Shown piece after piece: positions 37,917-48,159 of a stretch of DNA of 64,000 bases (its first letter is position 1; the number at the start of each line of letters is the position of its first letter). Source of the DNA: Paraburkholderia sp. SOS3 (GTDB taxonomy: Bacteria > Pseudomonadota > Gammaproteobacteria > Burkholderiales > Burkholderiaceae); the NCBI RefSeq assembly GCF_001922345.1, contig NZ_CP018811.1, positions 2,790,001 to 2,854,000 on the forward strand. The letters are read 5' to 3'. The translations under genes and the position numbers were made by a program. The notes under the pieces are model-generated. The model was not told the origin of the DNA. It saw nothing but the letters and a program-made list of their open reading frames with translations, and ran no database searches.

Positions 37917-40900
37917 ATGCGATTGGCGATGCAACGCGGGACCCGCCGGCGGACATGGCGGTCGGCATGTTGGACGTTCTTCATGCTGTGCGGCTTCGCC
38001 GCGTTTGCATGGAAGGCCGATGCAGCCCGCATCGCGCAGGTGTCGCCGCAAGGCAAAGTCGCGCAGGTGCGTCAGGTCGTCGTCAAGTTCGATCAGGCGA
38101 TGAGCGCGTTCGGCGCCGCGAACGCAGCGGCGCCGGCGCGCGTGCATTGCGACGACGCATCGGCGAGCACGGGCAGCGGCCGCTGGATCGACGCAAAGAC
38201 GTGGGCGTGGGACTTCAAGGCCGATTTGCCGCCGGGCATGCGCTGTTCGGTCGACCTTGACGACGCATTGAAATCGTCGTCCGGAGAGCCACTGACCGGC
38301 CCGCGCCGATATGCATTCGAAACCGGCGGACCGTTCGTACAGAGCGTGATGCCCGGCGGCGGCGAAATCGAAGAAGACCAGGCGTTTATCGTGCGTCTGA
38401 ACGGCCCGGCCACCGATACTTCGGTACGCGAACATATCTGGTGCGAATCGAGCGGTCTCGGCAATCGCATCCCCGTCAAAGCAGCCGAGCCCTCCGTGCG
38501 TAGCGCCCTGCTCGCGCGCTTTCGCTTGCAGAAAGACGCCGCACGCATCCTGACGCTGCAATGCCAGCAGACGCTGCCCTCGGGCACGAAGATGCAGCTC
38601 GTCTATGGCGCCGGCGTCGCGGGCCCGAGCGGCCTCGCCAACGATGTCGAGCGGCGCTTCGATTACACGGTGCGCGAGCCTTTCGCCGCGAGCTTCTCGT
38701 GCGAGCGCGAAAACGCGAAAGCGCCATGCACGCCATTGCGTCCGTTGCGCGTGAAGTTCAACGCACCGATCGCGCGTGCCGACGCCGTAAAGATCCGGCT
38801 GCAGGCGTCCAAAGAACGCGCTGACGGAAGCACCGAGGAAAGCACCGGGCGGAACATCGCCCCGACCTTCCCGCGCGACGACAAAAGCGCCGAAGTCGAC
38901 ACGGTCGAATTCGCCGCGCCCTTGCCCGAACACGCCGAACTGACGATCGACGTGCCCGCGCATCTGAAAGACGTCAGTGGCCGCGCGCTCTCGAATGCCG
39001 ACCTCTTTCCGCTGAAGACGACGACCGCGCCGCTGCCGCCGCTCGCGAAGTTCTCATCGGGCACCTTCGGCATTATCGAGCGCTATGCGCAGCCCGATAC
39101 GCCGGCGCTTGTGCCCGTCACGCTGCGCAATGTCGAAGCGGATCTGCACGTCGAAGGGCTCAACGCAGGCAACCCGCAGTTCAGCGAAATGCGCGTCGAT
39201 GCGGATACCGACATCCGCAGCTGGATGCGTGTCGTCGATCGTTTCGATCAGTATGGAATGACGCGCGAATCGATCGCGAAGCTGATGCCGGATCTGCTCG
39301 AGCGCAACCCGCATCCGGTGTTCGTGCCGCGTGCGCGCGATGAAACGCCGAACAACGCGCAAAATAACAGCGAGCGCGAGCGGCTGATCGATGTGCGCTC
39401 GCTGTCGCTGCTCGCCGGCGAGCGCGGCGTGACAACGCTCACCTTGCCGAAGGCCGACCCGAAAACGCTGAGGCCATTCGAAGTGATCGGCGTGCCGATC
39501 GCGAAGCCAGGCTTCTATGTGATCGAACTCGCCTCGCCAGCGCTCGGCGCATCGCTGCTCGCGAAGCCCGCGCCGATGTACGTGCGCACGGCCGTGCTCG
39601 TGACGAACCTCGGCGTGCACTTCAAACAGGGACGCGAAAACAGCGTCGTCTGGGTGACGACGCTCGACAAGGGCCAGCCGGTGCCGAATGCGGCCGTCCG
39701 CGTCAGCGACTGCAACGGCAGCGAACTCGCCTCCGGCAACACCGACGCGCGCGGCCTGCTCACGATCGGCAAGCCGCTGCCGACGCCCGAGCGCTGCAAC
39801 GACGACAACTACGAAGGCCTGTTCGTCTCGGCCCGCATCGACGATCCGAAGACCGGCGCGGACATGGCGTTCGTGCGCAGCGAATGGAATCGCGGCATCG
39901 AGTCGTGGCGCTTCAATGTGCCGACCGATATGAGTCGCGAAGAGACGGTGCGCGCGCATACGATTTTCGATCGCACGTTGTTGCGCGCGGGGGAAACGGT
40001 ATCGATGAAGCACATGCTGCGCGTCGAGACCTTAAGCGGCTTCGCGCTGCCGAAGCGGTATCCGGCGCGCGTGACGATCCGGCATCTCGGCAGCGGACAG
40101 ACCTACCATTTGCCGCTGAAGTGGGCCGCCGATCACACGGCGGATTCCACCTTCGCCATCCCGGCCGCGGCGAAGCTCGGCGAATACAGTGTATCGCTCG
40201 ACGATGACGACCCGAATGCGGCGGCCGGTAACGGCAACAACGATGCTGAAAGCAACGACGGCAACGAAGCCGATGCGGACGGCGGCCCTGCGCCGCACAT
40301 GAGCTACGAGTCGGGCAGCTTTCGCGTCGAAGCGTTCCGTCTGCCCGTCTTCAAAGGCTCGATCGCAGTACGCGACGAGAATTCGCATCCGCTGATCGCC
40401 GCGCGCGAAGCGCCGCTCGCATTGCAGATCGACTACGTATCGGGCGGCGCGGCATCGGGCTTGCCGGTGCAGGTCTCGGCGCTAACCAGAAGCACATCGC
40501 CCGCATTCGCCCACACGTATCCCGACTTCAGCTTCATGCCGTATCGCAAGCCGTCCGACGACGATGCCGCGTCTTCCGCGAACGAAGACGACGGCGACGA
40601 GGGCGGCGGCGACGGCGGCGCGTCATCTCCGTCGAACGAAGACAGCACGAAGCTCGTGGCCGACAAGGAACCGGTCACGCTCGAGCGCAACGGGTCCGGC
40701 ACGCTGACGCTGAAGAATCTGCCGCCGCTCGACGCGCCGAGGCGCCTCGTGCTCGAAGCGACCTTCGCCGATCCCAATGGCGAAGTCCAGACGATCAGCG
40801 GCGGCACGACGCTGTGGCCCGCCGCTGTCGTCGCGGGCGTGAAGTCGGGGCAATGGGTGTCGGTTGGCCATACCGTGCCGGTCAAGGCGCTGGCCGTCGA

Positions 40901-43900
40901 TCTGCAAGGCAAACCGCGCGCCGGCGTGGCGCTCGACGTGCGCGCGATCGCGCGCATCACGAGCAGTTCGCGCAAGCGCATGGTCGGCGGCTTCTATGCC
41001 TACGACAACCACACCGAAACACACGATCTCGGCTCGCTTTGCAGCGGCACGAGCGACGCGCACGGCTTGCTGTCGTGCGACGCGACGCTACGCGAAGCGG
41101 GCAATATCGACCTCGTCGTGACCGCGAAAGACGGCGAGGGCCGCCAGTCGACGGCGACCACGTCAGTGTGGGTCACGCGTGCCGACGAATTATGGTTCGG
41201 CGGCGACAACACGGACCGTATCGACGTATTGCCCGAAAAGACCAGCTACGAGCCCGGCGAAACCGCGCGCTTCCAGGTGCGCATGCCGTTCCGCTTCGCG
41301 ACCGCGCTCGTCGCGGTCGAGCGCGAAGGCATTATCGACACGCGCGTCGTGCAACTGAACGGCACCGACCCGACGATCGAACTCAAGGTAAACGAAGCGT
41401 GGGGCCCCAACGTCTACGTGTCGGTGCTCGCGCTGCGCGGGCGGATTCGCGACGTGCCGTGGTATTCGTTCTTCACATGGGGCTGGAAAGCGCCGCTCGA
41501 ATGGGCGCGCGCGTTCTGGTATGAAGGCCGGCGCTACGAGCCGCCGACGCCGCTCGTCGATCTGTCGAAACCGGCCTTCCGCTATGGCCTCGCGCAAATC
41601 AAGGTCGGCACCGCCGCGCACCGGCTCGCGGTCGACGTGACGCCCAATGCGCAAACCTACACGGTACGCGGCAAGGCGCACGTGAAGCTGCGCGTGCGGA
41701 TGCCAGGCGGCGCGCCCGCGCCGGCCGGCACGCAGATCGCGGTGGCCGCCGTCGACGAAGCCTTGCTCGAACTGATGCCGAACCGCAGCTGGGATCTGCT
41801 CGACGCGATGCTGCAACCGCGCGCCTACGGCGTCGAAACCTCGACTGCGCAGATGGAGATCGTCGGACGCCGGCACTTCGGCCGCAAGGCGGTGCCCGCC
41901 GGCGGCGGCGGCGGACATGCGGCCACGCGCGAACTGTTCGACACGCTGCTCTTGTGGAACCCGCGCGTCACGCTCGACGCGCAGGGCGCCGCCTCGCTCG
42001 ACGTACCGCTCAACGATTCGCTGACGCGCTTCAGGATCGTCGCGATCGCCGCCGTCGGCACCGGCACGTTCGGCACCGGCAGCGCAACGATTCGCAGCAC
42101 GCAGGATTTGCAGCTTATCTCGGGACTGCCGCCGCTCGTGCGCGAAGGCGATCGGTTTCGCGCGCAATTCACGGTGCGCAATACGACGGCACGCGCGATG
42201 AAGGTGGTCGTCAGCGCGAATGTGCCGGGGCTTGCATTGCCGCCGCAAACGGTCGATGTCGGACCGGACGCCGCGCGCGAAGTCGCGTGGGATGTCACGA
42301 CGCCCGACGGGCTCGCCGATGCGGCATCCCCCGCGCTGGCGTGGAATGTGAGCGCGTCTGAGCAGGCAGGAGCGCGCGCGGCCGACTCGCTGAAGATCAC
42401 CGAGCGCGTCGCCGCGGCGATTCCGGTCACGGTCCAGCAGGCGACGCTCGCGCAAGTCGACGCAACGCTGTCGCTGCCCGTCGCTGCGCCGCCCGATGCG
42501 AGCGCGGGCAGCAACGGCGCATTGCGCGGCGGCATTGCGGTGTCGCTGCAGCCGAAGCTCGCGGACGGCCTACCCGGCGTGCGGCGCTGGCTCGAACGCT
42601 ATCCGTACACGTGCCTCGAACAGCAAAGCTCGCGCGCAATCGGCCTGCGTGACGCGCAGTTGTGGCAGTCGGTGGTCGCGAAGATGCCTGCCTATCTCGA
42701 TCGCGACGGCCTCGCAAACTACTTCCCGCCCGGCGACGGCAGCCGCGACACAGGCAGCACGGTGCTGACCGCGTATCTGCTGTCGGCAAGCGACGAAGCC
42801 GCCAGGCTCGATACGCGCTTCGCGCTGCCCGACGCGTTGCGCGGCAAGCTCGAGGCGGGTCTCGCCGCTTTCGTCGAAGGCCGCATCGAGCGCAATGCGT
42901 GGGCGCCGCGCAAGGATCTCGATTTGCGCAAGCTCGGTGCGCTCGAAGCATTGTCGCGCTTCGGCGCGGTTCAACCGCGCATGCTCGATTCCATCGACAT
43001 CGCGCCGAACCAGTGGCCGACCTCGGCGGTGCTCGACTATTACGCGGTACTGTCGCGCGTCAAAGGCATTGCGCAGCGCGACGAAAAGCTCGCTCAACTC
43101 GAACAGATACTGCGCGCGCGCCTCACGTATCAGGGCACGCGGCTCACGTTTTCGACCGGATCCGGCGACGACCTCTGGTGGCTCATGACCGGTCCCGAAA
43201 CGAATGCGGCACGTTTCGCGCTGACGTTCGCCGATGCACCGGGCTGGAAAGACGAGATGCCACGGCTCGTCGGCGGCCTGCTCGCGCTGCAGCGTAACGG
43301 CGCATGGCAAACGACGACGTCGAATGTCTGGGGCTCGCTTGCCGTCGAGCGCTTTTCGCGTGTGTTCGAAAGCGAGCCGGTGAGCGGGCGCACGACGGTG
43401 CGGCTCGGCGCGCTCGACAGGACGATTGCGTGGAACGCGCCGGCGCCTTCGGTGTCCGGTGCTGCCAATGTGACTGCGGCTTCCGGTTCTGCTGCCGCCT
43501 CGGCTTCCACTACTTCGGCTGCATCGCCGGCGAGCGGCGCGGCCACGAAAACCACCGCCGCCGGCAACGCCACGCGCAGCGCATTGCTGCCGTGGCCGCC
43601 CGCCGCGCAGGGCACGCAGCCGCTTACGCTCACGCAGGAAGGCGCCGGCAAGCCGTGGGCGACGATCGAAAGCCTCGCGGCGGTGGCGCTGAAAGCGCCA
43701 TTCGCCTCGGGCTACCGGATTGCGAAGACCGTCACGCCGCTCGATCCGGCCGTCAAAGGCGTTCTCACGCGCGGCGACCTCGTGCGCGTCCATCTCGACA
43801 TCGATGCGCAAAGCGATATGACGTGGGTCGTCGTCGACGATCCGGTGCCCGCCGGGGCGACGATTCTCGGGTCGGGGCTCGGCCGCGATTCGCAGACAGC

Positions 43901-44252
43901 CGTGCTCGGCGAAAACCGGAACGATCGGAACGACGAAAACGCGCCGCATACCGCGTGGCCCACGTTCGTCGAACGCGGCTTCGACGCGTATCGCGCGTAC
44001 TACGAGTACGTGCCGAAGGGCCGCTTGTCGATCGAATACACGGTGCGGCTCAATAACGCCGGCACCTTCGGCCTGCCGCCGACGCGCGTCGAGGCGCTCT
44101 ACGCGCCGTCGGCTTACGGCGCATGGCCGAATGCGCCGGTCGTCGTGCGCGAGGCGGCGGCGCCGGGCGCGACTCAGGCGGTCACGACGTCGGCATCGTC
44201 TTCCGCCGCCTCCTCCGCCTCCGCCCCTGCGTCCGCGTCGGCCCCGAAGTAG
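37917..44252 (+). CDS. Large bacterial alpha-2-macroglobulin (YfhM-like)
   Basis: A 2111-aa periplasmic protease-trap protein. It has a signal-like N-terminus (hydrophobic at about residues 19-35), MG-type beta domains, a bait region and the thioester motif CLEQ at residues 1566-1569 within YPYTCLEQQSSRAI. An alpha-helical thioester domain and a receptor-like C-terminal domain follow. No lipobox is evident, unlike E. coli YfhM. At 2111 aa it is longer than most relatives (1500-1900). The extra length includes two acidic Asn/Asp/Gly linkers (residues about 763-793 and 880-912) and a Ser/Ala tail. The next gene is PBP1C, the known pairing. Confidence 0.93.
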   Translation: MRLAMQRGTRRRTWRSACWTFFMLCGFAAFAWKADAARIAQVSPQGKVAQVRQVVVKFDQAMSAFGAANAAAPARVHCDDASASTGSGRWIDAKTWAWDFKADLPPGMRCSVDLDDALKSSSGEPLTGPRRYAFETGGPFVQSVMPGGGEIEEDQAFIVRLNGPATDTSVREHIWCESSGLGNRIPVKAAEPSVRSALLARFRLQKDAARILTLQCQQTLPSGTKMQLVYGAGVAGPSGLANDVERRFDYTVREPFAASFSCERENAKAPCTPLRPLRVKFNAPIARADAVKIRLQASKERADGSTEESTGRNIAPTFPRDDKSAEVDTVEFAAPLPEHAELTIDVPAHLKDVSGRALSNADLFPLKTTTAPLPPLAKFSSGTFGIIERYAQPDTPALVPVTLRNVEADLHVEGLNAGNPQFSEMRVDADTDIRSWMRVVDRFDQYGMTRESIAKLMPDLLERNPHPVFVPRARDETPNNAQNNSERERLIDVRSLSLLAGERGVTTLTLPKADPKTLRPFEVIGVPIAKPGFYVIELASPALGASLLAKPAPMYVRTAVLVTNLGVHFKQGRENSVVWVTTLDKGQPVPNAAVRVSDCNGSELASGNTDARGLLTIGKPLPTPERCNDDNYEGLFVSARIDDPKTGADMAFVRSEWNRGIESWRFNVPTDMSREETVRAHTIFDRTLLRAGETVSMKHMLRVETLSGFALPKRYPARVTIRHLGSGQTYHLPLKWAADHTADSTFAIPAAAKLGEYSVSLDDDDPNAAAGNGNNDAESNDGNEADADGGPAPHMSYESGSFRVEAFRLPVFKGSIAVRDENSHPLIAAREAPLALQIDYVSGGAASGLPVQVSALTRSTSPAFAHTYPDFSFMPYRKPSDDDAASSANEDDGDEGGGDGGASSPSNEDSTKLVADKEPVTLERNGSGTLTLKNLPPLDAPRRLVLEATFADPNGEVQTISGGTTLWPAAVVAGVKSGQWVSVGHTVPVKALAVDLQGKPRAGVALDVRAIARITSSSRKRMVGGFYAYDNHTETHDLGSLCSGTSDAHGLLSCDATLREAGNIDLVVTAKDGEGRQSTATTSVWVTRADELWFGGDNTDRIDVLPEKTSYEPGETARFQVRMPFRFATALVAVEREGIIDTRVVQLNGTDPTIELKVNEAWGPNVYVSVLALRGRIRDVPWYSFFTWGWKAPLEWARAFWYEGRRYEPPTPLVDLSKPAFRYGLAQIKVGTAAHRLAVDVTPNAQTYTVRGKAHVKLRVRMPGGAPAPAGTQIAVAAVDEALLELMPNRSWDLLDAMLQPRAYGVETSTAQMEIVGRRHFGRKAVPAGGGGGHAATRELFDTLLLWNPRVTLDAQGAASLDVPLNDSLTRFRIVAIAAVGTGTFGTGSATIRSTQDLQLISGLPPLVREGDRFRAQFTVRNTTARAMKVVVSANVPGLALPPQTVDVGPDAAREVAWDVTTPDGLADAASPALAWNVSASEQAGARAADSLKITERVAAAIPVTVQQATLAQVDATLSLPVAAPPDASAGSNGALRGGIAVSLQPKLADGLPGVRRWLERYPYTCLEQQSSRAIGLRDAQLWQSVVAKMPAYLDRDGLANYFPPGDGSRDTGSTVLTAYLLSASDEAARLDTRFALPDALRGKLEAGLAAFVEGRIERNAWAPRKDLDLRKLGALEALSRFGAVQPRMLDSIDIAPNQWPTSAVLDYYAVLSRVKGIAQRDEKLAQLEQILRARLTYQGTRLTFSTGSGDDLWWLMTGPETNAARFALTFADAPGWKDEMPRLVGGLLALQRNGAWQTTTSNVWGSLAVERFSRVFESEPVSGRTTVRLGALDRTIAWNAPAPSVSGAANVTAASGSAAASASTTSAASPASGAATKTTAAGNATRSALLPWPPAAQGTQPLTLTQEGAGKPWATIESLAAVALKAPFASGYRIAKTVTPLDPAVKGVLTRGDLVRVHLDIDAQSDMTWVVVDDPVPAGATILGSGLGRDSQTAVLGENRNDRNDENAPHTAWPTFVERGFDAYRAYYEYVPKGRLSIEYTVRLNNAGTFGLPPTRVEALYAPSAYGAWPNAPVVVREAAAPGATQAVTTSASSSAASSASAPASASAPK

Positions 44253-44274
44253 CCGCGAACGGAACGGGACCATC

Positions 44275-46731
44275 ATGCGCCGCGCGCCCAGCTCGCTACG
44301 AACCCGACCCGCGCAGGCACGCGCACTCGCGCGCGCGGCGGTTGCATGCGCAACCTTATTCGCGACGCTGACGCCGCTCGCCGCTTACGCCATGCCGGCA
44401 TTCGACGATGTGCGCGCGCAATGGCGCAGCTCCGACTGGCTGCTGTTATCGCGCGAGGGCGAACCGCTGCAGCGCACGCGCATCGATCTGAGCGAGCGGC
44501 GCGGCGAATGGGTCGCGCTCGCCGATGTTTCGCCGGCGCTGCGCGAAGCGATCGTCGTATCCGAAGACAAACGCTTCTACGCGCACAGCGGTGTCGACTG
44601 GCGCGGCGCGGCCGCAGCGGCCTGGGGCAACTTGTGGAATACGCGCACGCGCGGCGCGTCGACGGTGACAATGCAATTATCAGGGCTCCTCGACGACGAC
44701 CCGCGACGCTCGGGGCAACGCTCGCTCGTGCAGAAGGCCGGCCAGGCCTTCGACGCGTTGCGTCTCGAACGCAGCTGGCGCAAGGATCAGATCCTCGAGG
44801 CCTATCTGAATCTCGTGCCGCTGCGCGGCGAGACGGTCGGATTGTCCGCGCTCTCGCTCACGCTGTTCGGCAAGGCGCCCTCGGGCCTCGACGATCGCGA
44901 GGCCGCTGTGGCCGCGGCGCTCGTGCGCGCGCCGAATGCACCGTATCCGAAGGTCGCCGCGCGCGCGTGCCGGATCCTGCGCGACATGCAGGCGGCCGCG
45001 CGCTGCGCGAATCTCGACAGCTTCGTGCAACTCGCGTTCGCGCGCCCTGCCCCGGCGTTGCTGAGCACGTCGCCCGCCGCCGAATCGCTTGCGCCGCATT
45101 TCGCACGCCGCGTCGCAAATGAAGTGCATCCGGCCGCCGGTGCGCGCGTGCGCTCGACCCTCGACGCGAACCTGCAGCGCTTCGCGCGCGATACGCTCAC
45201 GCGTACGCTCGCGGAGCTGAATGCGCGCGCACACGCGCGCAACGTGCACGACGGTGCGGTCGTCGTGCTCGACAACGTGAGCGGCAACGTACTGGCGTGG
45301 GTCGGCTCATCCGGCAATCTGTCGGCCGCACCGGACGTCGATGCGGTACTCGCGCGCCGTCAGGCCGGCTCGACGTTAAAACCGTTTCTGTACGCCGAGG
45401 CCATCGACGAGCGCCGCGTAACGACCGCGACGCTGCTCGACGATGCGCCGCTCGATCTGCCGGCGGGCGGCGGCCTCTACATTCCGCAGAACTACGATAA
45501 GGGCTTCAAGGGCTGGGTCAGCGTGCGCACCGCGCTCGGGTCGTCGCTGAATGTGCCCGCGGTACGCACGCTCGTGATGGTCACGCCGCATCGCTTTGCC
45601 GATACGCTCGTCGCGCTCGGGCTGCCGCTCGAGCAAAGCGGCGACTACTACGGCTACAGCCTCGCGCTCGGCAGCGCGGACGTCACGCTGCTGTCGCTGA
45701 CCAACGCATATCGCGCGCTCGCCAACGGCGGCATGGTGTCGCCAACCGCGGATCTCGCGATGCGGTCAAGCGCGGCGCGCGCCAACGACACCGCGTTCGC
45801 AATGCGGCGCGTATTCAGCGCCGACGCGAGCTTTATCGTGACGTCGGTGCTGTCCGACAACAATGCGCGCACGCGCACGTTCGGCTTCGACAGTCCACTC
45901 GCGACACGCTTCTTCTCCGCCGTCAAAACCGGCACGAGCAAAGACATGCGCGACAACTGGACGATCGGCTTCACGTCGCGCTATACGATCGGCGTCTGGG
46001 TCGGCAATGCCGACGGCACGCCGATGTGGGACGTATCGGGCGTAACGGGTGCAGCGCCCGTCTGGGCCGCCGTCGCCGGTTATCTGCATCGGCGCGTGGC
46101 CAGTACGCCGCCCGCGGCCCCCGCGGGCGTGATCCGCACCCGTGTGACGTTCGAGCAGGCGCTCGAACCCGCGCGTGACGAATGGTTTCTGCGCGGCACG
46201 CAAATGCCGACGGTCGCGCTGTCGGCGGGCGCGCGCGGCGACGAAGCAGCGAACCCGCTCATGGCGCCGCTCGTGCAGCGAGGCACAGCGGCCGGTGCGA
46301 CAAGAACGGCGATAACCGCGGCAACACGATCGACCGCCGCGATTGTCGCCACCCCCTCGCCCGCTGCCGCGCCCCGCATCGGCGCACCGGCCGACGGCAC
46401 GCTGTTCGCACTCGACCCCGACATTCCGCCCGCGAACCAGCGCATTGCGTTCGAACGCGCAAACGGCACGTCCGCGCATAGCGTATGGCAGCTCGACGGC
46501 AAGCGGCTCGGCGATGCGCAGCGCGTAATGTGGCCGCCGTGGCCAGGGCGTCACACGCTCGAACTCGTCGACGCAAACGGACGCATCGCCGACAGCGTGC
46601 GCTTCGAGGTGCGCGGCGCGACCGCGCGCGCGGCGAGTGCGCGCGACGCCGCCGGCCATCCGCGCACATCGGCCGCCGCATCGGGCCATCCATCTTCCGC
46701 AACGCCTGCCGCTGAACCATTGCGCAGATGA
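44275..46731 (+). CDS. pbpC: Penicillin-binding protein 1C
   Basis: Bifunctional peptidoglycan synthase of 818 aa. After an N-terminal membrane anchor comes the glycosyltransferase domain (REAIVVSEDKRFYAHSGVDW and RGASTVTMQL). The transpeptidase has Ser366 in GSTLK and KTGTSKDMRDNW. The C-terminal BiPBP-C beta domain (GTLFALDPDIPPANQRIAF) is specific to PBP1C. It begins 22 bases after the alpha-2-macroglobulin stop. The two are thought to cooperate in wall repair and protease defence. I used the internal ATG; the upstream open frame overlaps the previous gene. Confidence 0.94.
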   Translation: MRRAPSSLRTRPAQARALARAAVACATLFATLTPLAAYAMPAFDDVRAQWRSSDWLLLSREGEPLQRTRIDLSERRGEWVALADVSPALREAIVVSEDKRFYAHSGVDWRGAAAAAWGNLWNTRTRGASTVTMQLSGLLDDDPRRSGQRSLVQKAGQAFDALRLERSWRKDQILEAYLNLVPLRGETVGLSALSLTLFGKAPSGLDDREAAVAAALVRAPNAPYPKVAARACRILRDMQAAARCANLDSFVQLAFARPAPALLSTSPAAESLAPHFARRVANEVHPAAGARVRSTLDANLQRFARDTLTRTLAELNARAHARNVHDGAVVVLDNVSGNVLAWVGSSGNLSAAPDVDAVLARRQAGSTLKPFLYAEAIDERRVTTATLLDDAPLDLPAGGGLYIPQNYDKGFKGWVSVRTALGSSLNVPAVRTLVMVTPHRFADTLVALGLPLEQSGDYYGYSLALGSADVTLLSLTNAYRALANGGMVSPTADLAMRSSAARANDTAFAMRRVFSADASFIVTSVLSDNNARTRTFGFDSPLATRFFSAVKTGTSKDMRDNWTIGFTSRYTIGVWVGNADGTPMWDVSGVTGAAPVWAAVAGYLHRRVASTPPAAPAGVIRTRVTFEQALEPARDEWFLRGTQMPTVALSAGARGDEAANPLMAPLVQRGTAAGATRTAITAATRSTAAIVATPSPAAAPRIGAPADGTLFALDPDIPPANQRIAFERANGTSAHSVWQLDGKRLGDAQRVMWPPWPGRHTLELVDANGRIADSVRFEVRGATARAASARDAAGHPRTSAAASGHPSSATPAAEPLRR

Positions 46732-46939
46732 TTCGAACTGCATGGCCCGTGCGAAGCGAAACCTGACGGCGCGAAGCAGCCGCCGACGCACACGACCCGC
46801 ACCCAATCGTCCAATGGCACGACGAATCAACGGTTTTCGCAATCGTGCCGCACAAAGTGTCCTATGCTTGAGTCGCAGTGCTTGCTGACTGCATGCGCGG
46901 TCCGTTCCCGGCCTTGTTGCCCTCAATGGAGTGCTTGCC

Positions 46940-47407
46940 ATGTTGAAGAAGCTCTGGATGCTGTGCGTTGCGCTGGCTTTCGTGCTGTGCGCGGGCCTCG
47001 CCGCTGCGGTCGAGGTCAACACGGCCGATCAGGCCGCGCTCGAATCGGTGAAGGGTATCGGGCCCGTCCATGCGAAGGCGATCATCGACGAGCGCACGAA
47101 AAACGGCCCGTTCAAGGATGCCGACGATCTCGCGGCTCGCGTCAAGGGCATCGGCACAAAGTCGGTGAAGAATCTCGAAGCAGCGGGTCTGACAATCAAC
47201 GGATCGGGCGCGCCGCCGACAGGCGCGGCACGGTCCTCATCGAAGTCGGCATCGAAGTCGACGAAGTCCGCACCGCCCTCTGCCGCGACCACGCCCCAGG
47301 CGCCTGCCGCCGATGCGCCCGCGGCCGCATCGGGTGGCAAAGCATCGAAATCGAAGAAGAAGAACAAGGCCGCCGCATCGGCGCCTGCGGCGTCGTCGGG
47401 CGCCTGA
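46940..47407 (+). CDS. ComEA-like helix-hairpin-helix DNA-binding protein
   Basis: A 155-aa exported protein. A signal peptide (LKKLWMLCVALAFVLCAGLAAA) is followed by the ComEA HhH pair (VEVNTADQAALESVKGIGPV and DDLAARVKGIGTKSVKNLE). The remaining ~70 residues are a Ser/Lys/Ala-rich tail (SSSKSASKSTKSA, SKSKKKNKAAA) not usual in ComEA, perhaps adding DNA affinity. ComEA binds incoming DNA in the periplasm during natural transformation; other competence genes are not in the window. GGAG lies 8 bases before the chosen ATG. The 208-base gap upstream shows no clear promoter. Confidence 0.87.
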   Translation: MLKKLWMLCVALAFVLCAGLAAAVEVNTADQAALESVKGIGPVHAKAIIDERTKNGPFKDADDLAARVKGIGTKSVKNLEAAGLTINGSGAPPTGAARSSSKSASKSTKSAPPSAATTPQAPAADAPAAASGGKASKSKKKNKAAASAPAASSGA

Positions 47408-47646
47408 CCCAAACCCGTGTTTCGGCTCGCAATCGTCTTTTACGATTGACGTGACGCGCACGTGTACGCTGTCGTTTCCCGGTGGCAAGCGTCGCAGTCC
47501 TGACGTTGCCCGTATGTCCACCGCCGCTGCACCGGTCGTTGCCCGTACAACGACCTTTGCCGGCACTTTCCGTGCCGCGCGATGCTCGCGGCGTTATCCC
47601 CCACAACCGGTCGCATGGCGCGCACCGGCCCTCAGGAGAGACAGTC

Positions 47647-48087
47647 ATGAGCCTACTCGATACGATCGGTTCGATGTTCGGCAATTCGCCGCAAGGCGGC
47701 GGAAGTCAGCAGGCGCTCGTTGCAAGCGTGCTCGAATTCATCAACAACCAGCCTGGCGGTCTGAACGGCCTGATCCAGCGCTTCCGGGAGAATGGCGCCG
47801 GCGAGATCATCGGTTCATGGATCAGCACCGGCGAAAACCAGGCGGTCAGCGCCGACACGCTGCACAACGTGCTCGGTTCGGAAACCGTCACGAATCTGGC
47901 GGCAAAAACGGGCGTCGAGCCCGAGCAGGTTACGGGACTGCTGTCGCAAATCCTGCCGCACGTCGTCAATGCCGCGACGCCGAACGGCGAAGTACCCGCC
48001 GACGGCAAGATCGAACCGGCGAACCTGTCGGGCGCGCTCGGCGCATTGAGCGCGTTGTCGGGATTGTTCGGCAACAAAAACGCCTGA
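47647..48087 (+). CDS. YidB-like DUF937 family protein
   Basis: A 146-aa protein of the YidB/DUF937 family, with repeated helical segments (LLDTIGSMFGNSP, LNGLIQRFRENGAGEIIGSW, VLGSETVTNLAAKTGVEPEQV). The signature is the GxGxxIxSW block. No catalytic residues or signal peptide are seen, and the function of the family is not established. A clear AGGAG precedes the ATG. It is probably transcribed from the 239-base gap upstream, which contains a 7-bp inverted repeat (CAATCGT/ACGATTG) but no confident promoter. Confidence 0.85.
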   Translation: MSLLDTIGSMFGNSPQGGGSQQALVASVLEFINNQPGGLNGLIQRFRENGAGEIIGSWISTGENQAVSADTLHNVLGSETVTNLAAKTGVEPEQVTGLLSQILPHVVNAATPNGEVPADGKIEPANLSGALGALSALSGLFGNKNA

Positions 48088-48159
48088 CGTGTCCCGTCGC
48101 GCCGTCGTGCGTGGCCGGGGCGGCGGCGCCGAAACCGCGCGCGCCGCCCGGCCACGCGC

